Below, one piece after another: positions 1-6,866 of a DNA stretch of 19,496 nt; the first letter of the stretch is position 1; every line of letters begins with the position of its first letter. The notes below the pieces were generated by a model. The model did no database searches and was not told the DNA's origin. It worked only from the letters and a program-made list of their open reading frames with translations. The position numbers were made by a program, and so were the translations under genes. The stretch covers positions 1 to 19,496 of the forward strand of contig CAZJHD010000078.1 of assembly GCA_964545855.1 (NCBI GenBank). The letters are read 5' to 3'. The DNA is from CAZJHD01 sp964545855 (GTDB taxonomy: Bacteria > Planctomycetota > UBA1135 > JACQFD01).

Positions 1-1406
1 TTCCCGGCCGAACCCCCGAAGGCGCAGCGCCGTCGGAGGCGCGCCACCAGGCGGTAGACCGGATCGGCGAGCGTGCAGAGACCGGGCACCGCTTCCAGCC
101 CCGCGAGGAGAGCGATCGGGAAGGGCGCGTGGCCGAGCGCGCGCAGGAGCGCGCGCGTCCGACGCGTGACCAGGGGCAGCTCCCCTTCCGCGACCGCCGG
201 CTCGAGGAGCGCCACGCTGTCGTCGGCCGCGAGGATCTCGGGCCGCGTCCGGAGCGGCCCGAAGGCGAGCGTGCCCGACGCGCAGAGCCGCCGCAGCGGC
301 CTCACCACCGTCGCGCAGAGACAGCAGCCGTCGTCCCAGAGCAGGAGCGCCGCGGACGACGCCGGATCGCGCAAGGGAGCGCAGCGCGGGATCCATGCGC
401 GCGTGCGGCGGAGGAACTCCGTGCCCGCGGGCCCGAAGCGCCGCGCCAGCTCGCCGCGCTCGTGCACGCGGAACACCGCCACGGCCACGATCACGATGTC
501 GACGACGTAGACCGCGCGCGGCCACGACGGCGCCGCGAGGAAGCAGGCCGCCGCGAGGCCGAGCCCGGCCACTTGCATGGGGTTCGCGACGAAGGCGTAG
601 GGCCCGCTCGTCACGAGGCGCTTCGGAGGGTCGAGGGGCACCGGCGTGCCGCCCCCACGCAGGGCGAATTCATGGAGCGCCCAGAGGCCGAGCCCGAGGG
701 ACGGCAACGCCACGGCGAAGGCCGCCCGCGGCCAGGGCTCCCCCGGGCTCGTGCCGGCGAAGCGCGCCGCGAGATCGTCGACGACGCCCGGGAGCCAGAG
801 GAAGAACAGCGGGAGGAATCCACCGGCGTAGAGCGCGGCCCGCGCGAAGGGCCCCGCCGCGGGAACGCCGCCGAGCACGCGCTCCCCCGTCGCCGCGCCG
901 ATGGAGCGGTAGAGCCAGAGCGTCGCCGGCAGCGCGACGGCGAGGAACCCGACGTCGGCGAGCCACCAGAGGGGCGACGCGCCATCGAGGAAGAGCATCC
1001 ACTCCTGGATCGCGAGATCGAAGGCGACCGTCGCGCCGAGCCAGGCGACGACGTACGCGGCGTGGGCGGCGCGCCGCGCGCCCGCTCCGGGCACACGGTC
1101 GTGGAGCCAGCAGATCCCGAAGCCCCAGAGGAGCGCCCAATCGAGGTGCAAGTCGACGGGCACGCCCGCCACGGAGAAGGGCATCTCGCGGTACGTCCAT
1201 GCGCCCGCTCGCACGAGACCCGCGTCGAGCACGATGCCGACCCACAGCTGCACCCAGGCCGCGAGCACTCCCCGGCGCAGCGCCGCCGGCGACGGCCGGA
1301 GCCATGCGCGGAGGAGCAACCACCATCCGGCGCAGCAGAGGAGGAGCAGGGCGCGCACGAGCGACAGGCGCTCCAGCAGCCACTCGCTCGAGACGACCGA
1401 GATCAC
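1..1406 (-). CDS. ICMT/PEMT-like membrane methyltransferase fused to DCC (DUF393) thiol-redox domain, partial
   Basis: I translated this frame by hand. It is open from a GTG at 1406 to the left edge (468 codons), with the C-terminus cut off, probably by only a few residues. The first ~340 residues are a multi-pass membrane domain with about eight hydrophobic segments. It ends in a signature typical of isoprenylcysteine carboxyl methyltransferase/phospholipid methyltransferase-like proteins: VTSGPYAFVANPMQ (265-278), then an E-R-G-E-L-x-R-R-F-G region and a Trp-Ile-Pro near 338. Residues ~352-468 look like a DCC/DUF393 domain: WDDGCCLC (357-364) matches the DGxCxxC redox motif, and DPVYRLVARLRRR is the usual family end. 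The GTG overlaps the stop of the upstream gene (GTGA), so the two are translationally coupled. The methyl acceptor is unknown. Codon use matches the neighbours. The domain calls rest on motif recognition alone. Confidence 0.8.
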   Translation of the reverse strand, partial: MISVVSSEWLLERLSLVRALLLLCCAGWWLLLRAWLRPSPAALRRGVLAAWVQLWVGIVLDAGLVRAGAWTYREMPFSVAGVPVDLHLDWALLWGFGICWLHDRVPGAGARRAAHAAYVVAWLGATVAFDLAIQEWMLFLDGASPLWWLADVGFLAVALPATLWLYRSIGAATGERVLGGVPAAGPFARAALYAGGFLPLFFLWLPGVVDDLAARFAGTSPGEPWPRAAFAVALPSLGLGLWALHEFALRGGGTPVPLDPPKRLVTSGPYAFVANPMQVAGLGLAAACFLAAPSWPRAVYVVDIVIVAVAVFRVHERGELARRFGPAGTEFLRRTRAWIPRCAPLRDPASSAALLLWDDGCCLCATVVRPLRRLCASGTLAFGPLRTRPEILAADDSVALLEPAVAEGELPLVTRRTRALLRALGHAPFPIALLAGLEAVPGLCTLADPVYRLVARLRRRCAFGGSAG

Positions 1407-2341
1407 CGCTCGTCCACCGCGGCGCTCCAGCAGCGCAACGCGAGCGACTGCGCCCTCGCGAGCGCCGAACGCTGCATCGGCACGAAGTACCACTGCGGGG
1501 AGAGCCGAGGGACGAACTCCGTCTCCTGCACGATCTCCACGCCGCCACCGGCGGCCGGCCGGACGGCGACCCGGTGCGCGACGACCTCCATCCAGTGGGC
1601 GACCTTGGTGCTGTCGCGCTCCATCGCGAACCGGACGCCGTCCTCCGTCTCCTCGCGCGCCATCGTCCAGGAGCCGGTCGTCCCCTCGCTCGGCGAGAAG
1701 TCGACGCGCACGCGGTCTCCCTCGACGGCGTAGGCGACCGGCAGTGGGAAGCCGAGCGACAGGAACCAGTCCGTCGACTCCGCCACGGGCGCCGCCGAGC
1801 GCACGGCCGCGCGCCAGGCGGCGAGATCACCCTCCACCCGATGCTCCGTGCGGACGACGACGGGCTCCGGCTGGAGCACACCGGCGTGCCGCTCGGCGAC
1901 GCCCCAGAGGAGCGGCACGAAGACGATCGCGAGCCGCGAGCGCATGACGTGGTTCGCGAGGGCGACGGCCACGAGCGTCACGAGGAGACTCGCGCCGAGG
2001 AAGAGGGGCGCCGCCATGAGCAGGCAGACGCTCCCCTCCCCGAGGAGCGGCGCCACGATCGCGAGGAAGACGAAGTTCGCGCGGACCACCTCGCCATAGA
2101 CGCTGCGCGCGCGCGTGAGCTGCACCACGAGCAGTCCCAGGAGGAGCGGGAGCCCGAGGAAGAGCGCGGAGGTCTGCTCCAGTCGCCCCGCGACGAGCAG
2201 CCGGTAGGCGGCGGCGAGGGCGCAGCTCGTGACGAGGAGCGTCGTCAGGCTGGCGCGGACGCGGCCGGAATACCGGCGGGCGACCGGCTCGTCCACCGGC
2301 GGATCGAGCGAGAGACGAGGAGGATCGGGGATCTCGTGCAT
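1403..2341 (-). CDS. Membrane protein with C-terminal SRPBCC/START-like domain, function unknown
   Basis: 312 residues. The ATG at 2341 is chosen because it has a strong upstream GAGGAAAGG and because translation further upstream is low-complexity and crosses the regulatory region. Five hydrophobic segments lie at about 31-50, 57-75, 88-100, 104-129 and 136-150. A soluble domain of ~150 residues follows (161-305). Its pattern resembles SRPBCC/polyketide-cyclase-type ligand-binding folds: a beta strand VVVRTEHRVEG, a helix, a long run of alternating strands such as GDRVRVDFSP and GGGVEIVQETEFVPRL, and a final long helix. I do not recognise a specific family and assign no reaction. It is the first gene of a two-gene operon, with a 4-nt GTGA overlap into the ICMT-DCC gene, and is divergent from a GbsR-type regulator. 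A role in membrane or lipid handling is inference. Confidence 0.8.
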   Translation of the reverse strand: MHEIPDPPRLSLDPPVDEPVARRYSGRVRASLTTLLVTSCALAAAYRLLVAGRLEQTSALFLGLPLLLGLLVVQLTRARSVYGEVVRANFVFLAIVAPLLGEGSVCLLMAAPLFLGASLLVTLVAVALANHVMRSRLAIVFVPLLWGVAERHAGVLQPEPVVVRTEHRVEGDLAAWRAAVRSAAPVAESTDWFLSLGFPLPVAYAVEGDRVRVDFSPSEGTTGSWTMAREETEDGVRFAMERDSTKVAHWMEVVAHRVAVRPAAGGGVEIVQETEFVPRLSPQWYFVPMQRSALARAQSLALRCWSAAVDER

Positions 2342-2343
2342 GG

Positions 2344-2352
2344 CCTTTCCTC
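2344..2352 (-). promoter_or_regulatory. Ribosome binding site deciding the start at 2341
   Basis: On the minus strand GAGGAAAGG precedes the ATG; its GAGG core lies 7 nt upstream. It fixes the membrane-protein start at 2341 rather than at in-frame ATGs further upstream (2578). Confidence 0.65.
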
Positions 2353-2420
2353 GCGATCGAGCGCGAGCCGGGGTTCGCGGTTCGCCCGGCTGCCTCCGCA
2401 GGGTATCGTCCCGGCGGGCG

Positions 2421-2448
2421 TTGTCATCGGAACGTTCAGAAATATCTG
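2421..2448 (+). promoter_or_regulatory. Possible sigma70-type promoter for the GbsR-like gene
   Basis: TTGTCA (2421-2426) matches 5 of 6 of the -35 consensus and is followed after 16 bp by TATCTG (2443-2448), a weak -10 sharing TAT. The palindromic operator candidate overlaps the spacer and -10, so bound regulator would block the polymerase. A transcription start near 2455 would suit a translation start at 2483 better than one at 2459. Confidence 0.3.
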
Positions 2449-2455
2449 AACGTTC
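2430..2455. promoter_or_regulatory. Palindromic operator candidate between divergent genes
   Basis: A 26-bp inverted repeat with 11-bp perfect arms (2430-2440 and 2445-2455) and an A/T-only centre. Each outer half is itself the 8-bp palindrome GAACGTTC (2430-2437 and 2448-2455), with 10 bp between the boxes. It is conspicuously AT-rich against its surroundings and lies between a divergent regulator gene and its neighbour operon, the classic place for an autoregulatory MarR-type operator. The inferred ligand protein is the GbsR/MarR regulator encoded immediately to the right. Confidence 0.65.
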
Positions 2456-2482
2456 GGGATGCGCCGCCAGCTGCCTGCCTCC

Positions 2483-3022
2483 ATGTCCAACCTCCCGGCG
2501 ATCCGCGACGAGTTCGTCCAGCTCTGGGGCCGCCTCGGCTCCTTCTGGGGCGTCCCGCCGACCACGGCGCGCATCCACGGGTATCTGCTCGCCCGGAGCG
2601 GCCCGGCCGACGCGGAGGAGATCTCCTCGGCGCTCCAGCTCTCGCGCGGCGCCGTGAGCACGGGATGTCGGGAGCTCCGCGACTGGGGACTGCTGAAGGT
2701 CTCGCGCGAGGCCGGCTCCCGGAAGGACGCCTACGAGGCGGAGACCGACGTGGAGACGGCGATCCGCAACATCGTCCAGGTGCGCAAGCGGCGGGAGTGG
2801 GACCCGATCCTCCAGAGCCTCCGCGAGTGGATCCCGCAGCTCGAGAAGGAGCGCGCCGAGGAGGCGCGCATCTTCGCGTCCCGGCTCCAGCAGCTCGAGA
2901 CGGTCGTCGGCCTCGCCGACTCCATGGCCGAGCGTTTCCTGGCAGGAGGCACCGTGCAGCGTCTCGGCCTGAAGGCGCTCGTGGGCGCCGCGGGGAAGCT
3001 CCGCAGCCGGAAGCGCTCCTGA
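2483..3022 (+). CDS. GbsR/MarR-family winged-helix transcriptional regulator
   Basis: 179 residues from the ATG at 2483. An ATG at 2459 would add eight residues, but it sits 3 bp after the operator palindrome, and family members usually start about ten residues before the conserved F-x-x-x-W-G-x-x-G pattern seen here as FVQLWGRLGSFWG. The winged helix spans about 24-90: a helix with ARIHGYLLA, then AEEISSALQLSRGAVSTGCRELRDWGLL, then a wing with KVSREAGSRKDAYEA. A long charged helix (about 100-145) probably dimerises. This architecture is that of COG1510 (GbsR-type) regulators. Known members respond to choline or other small ligands, but the ligand here cannot be read. The gene is divergent from the ICMT-DCC operon and convergent with the SPFH genes. 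It likely controls itself and the divergent operon through the palindrome at 2430-2455. Confidence 0.88.
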   Translation: MSNLPAIRDEFVQLWGRLGSFWGVPPTTARIHGYLLARSGPADAEEISSALQLSRGAVSTGCRELRDWGLLKVSREAGSRKDAYEAETDVETAIRNIVQVRKRREWDPILQSLREWIPQLEKERAEEARIFASRLQQLETVVGLADSMAERFLAGGTVQRLGLKALVGAAGKLRSRKRS

Positions 3023-3029
3023 CGGGCAC

Positions 3030-3051
3030 GGCGCCCCGGAACGCGGGCGCC
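3030..3051. terminator. Possible bidirectional terminator hairpin
   Basis: GGCGCCC (3030-3036) and GGGCGCC (3045-3051) form a 7-bp perfect GC stem with an 8-nt loop. It lies between the convergent stops of the GbsR-like gene (3022) and the second SPFH gene (3069). There is no U-tract on either strand, so termination is plausible from position only. Confidence 0.3.
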
Positions 3052-3068
3052 GGCGCGAGCCCCGTGGA

Positions 3069-4112
3069 TCAGGGCGCGTCGGCGCGCGCGCCGAGGCGGT
3101 CGGCGAGCGAGGGCAGATCGAGGAAGTTGTTCTCGAGGGTGGAAATGAGGACGCTCCCGAGCTTCAGGTTGCGCGCCGCCTCCAGGGCCACGAGGTTGTG
3201 CGCTCCCGATCCGCGGAGCACCTGCTGCCGGAGGAATTGCGCCTGCGCCTCGGCGTTCTTCATCAGGCGATCGGAGTCCGCCTTCTTCTGCGCGCGGTAG
3301 AGGTCGGCGTCGGCGCGCGTCTCGACGACGAAGCGGTCGGCGTCCGCCAGGATCTGCGCCACCGACTTCGCGTTCTCGGCCGTGAGCTCGCTGCGCGTCT
3401 TCTCGAGCCCCTGCTCGATCACGGTCACCTTCGCCGCCGTGGTCGCGCCGATCTTGTCGGTGTCGCCTCGGAAGAACGCCGCCTCGCGGAGCGCCTTGTT
3501 CACCTCGATGTCCTGGCTCGCGAGCGCCTTCTCCTTGATGCGCTGCTCGTAGGCCTCTTCGAAGGAGACGTCGCGCACGAGGATGGCGAGGAGGTCGACG
3601 TGGTTGTTCAGCAGCCGCTCGCGCAGCGTCCGCTCCGCCTCCACCGTCTTCTCGATGCGCTTCTGGGGACTGTAGAAGTCCTCCGTCGACATGCTCCCGA
3701 AGACCGGACGCAGCGCGTTGATCGACTCGTTGCGCACCTTGATCTTGTAGGAGTCGCCGGCGCCGAAGGCAGCGAGGAGCTTCCAGCACTCGCCGGGCTT
3801 GATGCGGTACTTGATGGTGGTGTCCACCGTCACCGTGGCGCCGTCCGCCGACTTCACCTGCAGGGCGCCCTCTCCCTCGCCGTCGACCATGGCGAGGGTC
3901 TGCACGGTGCCGTCGTAGATCGACCACTGGTGCAGTCCGCCGATGTCGATGCAGTAGCCGGGCCCGAAGTCCTTCTGGACGAGGCCGTCGCCCCATTGCT
4001 CCGTGAGGACTCCCACCTGGCCGATCTCGATCTTGATGACGATCGATCGGGCCACCAGCAGGCCGAGCGCGAAGAGGATCACGAGGATGGAGATCAGTCG
4101 AAGGAACTTCAT
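3069..4112 (-). CDS. SPFH/Band 7 domain membrane protein (HflC/prohibitin-like), second of pair
   Basis: 347 residues. A single N-terminal membrane anchor (about 5-24) is followed by an SPFH core: KIEIGQVGVLTEQWGDG, then strands through VTVDTTIKYRIKPGE. A motif FGSMSTEDFYSPQKRIE then leads into a long charged coiled coil (about 150-310) rich in Ala, Glu, Lys and Arg. SPFH proteins form large ring- or cage-like oligomers on membranes and often modulate proteases or membrane domains. The topology resembles HflC/HflK or prohibitins, but no FtsH, NfeD or other partner gene is present, so I give no symbol. The ATG overlaps the stop of the upstream SPFH gene by 4 nt (ATGA), implying equal expression and probably a hetero-oligomer. 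It converges on the GbsR-like gene. Confidence 0.88.
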   Translation of the reverse strand: MKFLRLISILVILFALGLLVARSIVIKIEIGQVGVLTEQWGDGLVQKDFGPGYCIDIGGLHQWSIYDGTVQTLAMVDGEGEGALQVKSADGATVTVDTTIKYRIKPGECWKLLAAFGAGDSYKIKVRNESINALRPVFGSMSTEDFYSPQKRIEKTVEAERTLRERLLNNHVDLLAILVRDVSFEEAYEQRIKEKALASQDIEVNKALREAAFFRGDTDKIGATTAAKVTVIEQGLEKTRSELTAENAKSVAQILADADRFVVETRADADLYRAQKKADSDRLMKNAEAQAQFLRQQVLRGSGAHNLVALEAARNLKLGSVLISTLENNFLDLPSLADRLGARADAP

Positions 4113-5290
4113 CGCCCACCTCCGGGCTTCGCCGCGGGGGGAGTGGCTGCGGATGCGTCGACGGGCACGCCGAGGCTCGGCGCCTGGGAGCCGTCGATCT
4201 GGAGCTTCTGGATCACGGGAGACGTGGCGTAGGGCACGCCGTCGACGCGCGCCGACGCGAGGGCCGACGCCAGCGCCCGCATGACGAGGACGCGCCCGCC
4301 GTCGCCCTCGAGCGCCTTCACCAGGTTCGCGAGCGACTCCGCCTCGGCCTGCGCCGCCGCGATCGTCGCCTGGGCCGTGCGTTCGGCGCCGTAGAGCGCC
4401 GCGTCGCCCTCGACCTTCGTCGTGTAGGCGTAGGCCTCGGCCTGCTTGCGGACGGTGATCGCCTTGCCCAGGGCTTCGATGCGGATCCTCTCGAGCTGCC
4501 CCTTGATCCGCTCCACCTCCACCTCGGCGCTCTTCGTCGCCTCCACCTCCTTGCGCTTCTGGTCCTCGATGGCGGCCTTGGCGAGCTCCTTCTGCTTCTC
4601 GACCTCCTGGTCCGCCTCCTTCTTCTCGCGGATCTTCCGCTCGTACTCGTCATAGAAGCGGAACTTGTCGGGGATCACCTTCAGCACCAGGATCCCGTGC
4701 TCGTTCAGCAACCGGTTCAGCTCGCGTTCCGACTCGAGCGCCTTCTCGTCGCGCATCGACGCGTTGTAGAACTCCTCGGTGGTGAGCGTGCCGAAGACGT
4801 AGCGCACGATGGAGCGGCAGTAGTCGCGCACCCACTTCGCTTGGTAGGCCTCGAGGAAGGGCCGCTCCCCTCGCTGCCGCGCGCGGGCGGAGGTGGCGAC
4901 CGGCGTGATCCCCGTCTCCGGGATGACGCGCTCGCGAATCGTCTTCTCGTCGAGGAGGAGCGAGTAGTTCACCTCCACGTCGAGCCGCACGTCGGATCCG
5001 TCGGAGGTCTTGATGCGCACGTCCTCGTCGCTGTCGCTGCGCATCCGAAGCGTGTTCACGGTCTTGTCGATCGTGTACGCGTCGGTCGTGATGCTGTTGT
5101 AGAAGAACGACCCCGGCTCCATGCGGACGGAGACGTTGCCGGTCAGGTTGTTGATGAGGATCCCGACCTCGCTGGCCGTCACGTTGCCGACGCGCGTCGC
5201 CATGTAGGCGACGGTGACGGCGACGAGGACCGCGACGATCGGGATCACCGGCGGGAGTTGGATCTCCCGGCGCTTCAGGCGGAGTTTCAT
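4109..5290 (-). CDS. SPFH/Band 7 domain membrane protein (prohibitin/HflK-like), first of pair
   Basis: 393 residues from the ATG at 5290; upstream in-frame codons give Arg/Pro-rich sequence without a membrane anchor, so they are rejected. An anchor lies at about 14-30 (PVIPIVAVLVAVTVAYM). The SPFH domain follows: GNVTASEVGILINNLTG, EPGSFFYNSITTDAYTID and a beta-rich stretch with DVRLDVEVNYSLLL. FGTLTTEEFYNASMRDE parallels the FGSMSTEDFY motif of the downstream gene, marking the two as distant paralogues. A long coiled coil (about 215-340) carries EKKEADQEVEKQKELAKAA-type repeats. The C-terminus is a small Pro/Ala-rich tail. It is first in a two-gene operon with a 4-nt overlap. Location: inner membrane with the bulk outside or inside according to anchor orientation, which the sequence does not settle. 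Confidence 0.88.
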   Translation of the reverse strand: MKLRLKRREIQLPPVIPIVAVLVAVTVAYMATRVGNVTASEVGILINNLTGNVSVRMEPGSFFYNSITTDAYTIDKTVNTLRMRSDSDEDVRIKTSDGSDVRLDVEVNYSLLLDEKTIRERVIPETGITPVATSARARQRGERPFLEAYQAKWVRDYCRSIVRYVFGTLTTEEFYNASMRDEKALESERELNRLLNEHGILVLKVIPDKFRFYDEYERKIREKKEADQEVEKQKELAKAAIEDQKRKEVEATKSAEVEVERIKGQLERIRIEALGKAITVRKQAEAYAYTTKVEGDAALYGAERTAQATIAAAQAEAESLANLVKALEGDGGRVLVMRALASALASARVDGVPYATSPVIQKLQIDGSQAPSLGVPVDASAATPPAAKPGGGR

Positions 5291-5616
5291 CCGAGGCCTT
5301 CGGGGTTCGGTTCGGGGGACGCGGGCCGCGAGTCCGCTCGGTGACCCTCCCTCGGAAAATCCTTCTCTGCGGATTCGTGCGGAGGAGGGACGGCGCGAAG
5401 CGTGCACGGTCTGCTCGGACCGCGGCCGAATCAAGGCCGGCGCCGCGCGGACGCACACCGCGCTCGATCGCGAAAAGGTTTCCGCCGCGCGCGCTGCGCG
5501 CGAGGGGCCGGTAGACCGACAATGGACGTAGCCTCCGCGGCGCCGCCGGCTCCGCCGGAGATGCGTCGAGGCAACGGGGAGAAGTGGGGACGATCGCGCT
5601 CCGAGGAGGAGACCTG
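5291..5616. other. Intergenic region between divergent SPFH and pseudopilin operons
   Basis: 326 bp without a convincing gene; short open frames here are Arg/Ala/Pro-rich composition artefacts. It must carry promoters for both divergent operons, but I could not pick a -35/-10 pair with confidence in this GC-rich DNA. A 15-bp alternating GC palindrome centred on T5495 (5488-5502) is the only clear local symmetry. The region ends in the ribosome binding site of the first pseudopilin. Confidence 0.5.
5603..5610 (+). promoter_or_regulatory. Ribosome binding site deciding the GTG start at 5617
   Basis: GAGGAGGA lies six nucleotides before GTG 5617, an ideal Shine-Dalgarno and spacing. The alternative in-frame ATG at 5584 has none and would place this sequence inside the coding region. 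Confidence 0.75.
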
Positions 5617-6207
5617 GTGAACAGCGTGCGCCGACCCGGACGGAGGACTCGATCGCGTGGACTCTTCGGCGCGCGTTCCGGAATGACGCTCATCGAGGTG
5701 ATGGTGGCGATCACCGTCCTCACCGTGTCCGTCTACATGCTGACGGCCACGATCTCCTCGGCCGGCGACCACCGCGCGACGAAGCGCGAGACGGCGGCCG
5801 CCGCCGAGGCCGCGAAGAACATCCTCGAGGAGATGCGCAGCATCCCCTTCGAGAGCGTCTTCCGCCTCTACAACGAGGATCCCGACGACGATCCCGGAGG
5901 ACCGGGCACCGGTGTCGGTCCGCACTTCGCCGTCGAGGGACTCACGGCCCTCCCGAACGACCTGGACGGGCTCACGGGCCGCGTGCGCTTCGCGTCGCCG
6001 GGACCGCAGCTTCGCGAGGACTCCGAAGACCACGACCTCGGCATGCCCCGCGATCTGAACGGGGATCACGTCGTCGACGGCAACGACCACGTCTCGGACG
6101 CGATCGTCCTTCCAGTCATCGTTTCCGTCGAGTGGACGGGACGGGCAGGTCCGCGCAGCTTCAAGCTGGCGACCATGCTCGCGAAGATCGCGAAGTCGAG
6201 CCAATGA
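5617..6207 (+). CDS. Type II secretion/type IV pilus minor pseudopilin, GspI/PilV-like
   Basis: 196 residues from GTG 5617. A basic leader (VNSVRRPGRRTRSRGLFGARSG) precedes the prepilin peptidase site G22/M23. Then comes MTLIEVMVAITVLTVSVYML, with Glu at +5, the standard N-methylation and assembly signature. The hydrophobic helix runs about 23-45. The rest is a small globular head with EAAKNILEEMRSIPFESVF, a pattern common in PilV/GspI-like proteins. Residues 146-157 (DLNGDHVVDGND) fit a dockerin or EF-hand-type calcium loop, D-x-N-x-D-x-x-x-D-x-x-D. The stop overlaps the next start (ATGA). It is the first of three pseudopilin genes; the assembly ATPase, platform protein and peptidase must be elsewhere. 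Assignment to a T2SS rather than a type IV pilus is open. Confidence 0.85.
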   Translation: MNSVRRPGRRTRSRGLFGARSGMTLIEVMVAITVLTVSVYMLTATISSAGDHRATKRETAAAAEAAKNILEEMRSIPFESVFRLYNEDPDDDPGGPGTGVGPHFAVEGLTALPNDLDGLTGRVRFASPGPQLREDSEDHDLGMPRDLNGDHVVDGNDHVSDAIVLPVIVSVEWTGRAGPRSFKLATMLAKIAKSSQ

Positions 6208-6803
6208 CCAGGAGAGCCGAATCGGGATTCACGCTCGTCGAGATGGCGATCGCGCTCGCCATCGTCGGACTCGTCCTGATGAACCTCTCGATGGTCGTCC
6301 GGACCGGGGCCAAGGGCTACGCCGACGGCGTCCTCCGATCCCTCGTGGAAGACCAGGCGTCGCTCACGATGGACCGCATCTCCCTGGCCGTCATGTCGTC
6401 CAGGTCCGAGGCCATGATCCCGACGGCCGTCGCGCCCTACGCCACCTCGACGATCGAGTACACCGTCGAGCTCGGGACGTCCGGCGAAGGCGGCGCCGTC
6501 GAGCAGGGCTCCGAGAAGATCGAGTACGACCAGGCCCAGGGCCAGATCGTCTGGTCGCAGCTCCCCGACACGGCGCCGCCCCGCAGCGTGGTCTGGACCC
6601 GTTGGGTGCCGTCGCTCCTGGAGGGAGAGGGCGAGGTCGCGAACGGCGCCGACGACAACGCGAACGGCCTCATCGACGAGGGGGGACTCTCCTTCGACAA
6701 GATCGGCACGCGCGTGAACATCCACCTGACGCTCCGCCGGACGGACGCCGAGGGTCGGACCTACGTGAAGACGCTCAGGTCCGTCGTGGCCTGCAGGAAC
6801 TGA
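6204..6803 (+). CDS. Minor pseudopilin, GspJ/PilW-like
   Basis: 199 residues from the ATG at 6204, which overlaps the stop of the previous gene by 4 nt; longer upstream starts are rejected for that reason. MTRRAESG is a short leader cut after G8. FTLVEMAIALAIVGLVLM follows, with Glu at +5 and the usual hydrophobic helix. The head domain has GspJ/PilW-like features: an early helix SLVEDQASLTMDRISLAV, then beta-rich segments ending in VNIHLTLRRTDAEGRTYVKTLRS. Residues 150-159 (DDNANGLIDE) form an Asp/Asn-rich calcium-loop-like motif. In assembled systems GspI, GspJ and GspK form a tip complex that starts the pseudopilus, and the gene order here fits that. Confidence 0.85.
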   Translation: MTRRAESGFTLVEMAIALAIVGLVLMNLSMVVRTGAKGYADGVLRSLVEDQASLTMDRISLAVMSSRSEAMIPTAVAPYATSTIEYTVELGTSGEGGAVEQGSEKIEYDQAQGQIVWSQLPDTAPPRSVVWTRWVPSLLEGEGEVANGADDNANGLIDEGGLSFDKIGTRVNIHLTLRRTDAEGRTYVKTLRSVVACRN

Positions 6804-6866
6804 GAGCGGCGAGGCCGTCGAGCCTCACGCGGCATCGAAACGATCGAGACTCGGGAGACGCACACC

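Noticed and set aside
129..1733. Plus-strand open frames over the left end
   Set aside because: They are Arg/Pro/Glu-rich shadows of the minus-strand ICMT-DCC and membrane-protein genes, which show real membrane segments and motifs.
670..1881. Minus-strand open frame of 403 codons in another frame
   Set aside because: Ser/Arg-rich low-complexity translation; the true minus-strand frames are those of the GTG-1406 gene and the 2341-start gene, which overlap by GTGA.
5291..5458. N-terminal extension of the first SPFH protein
   Set aside because: Arg/Pro/Ser-rich residues with no leader character precede a normal anchor; the ATG at 5290 gives a standard SPFH start.
5488..5502. GC palindrome as a regulator operator
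   Set aside because: It is a simple alternating GC run likely to arise by chance at this composition; no regulator gene adjoins it.
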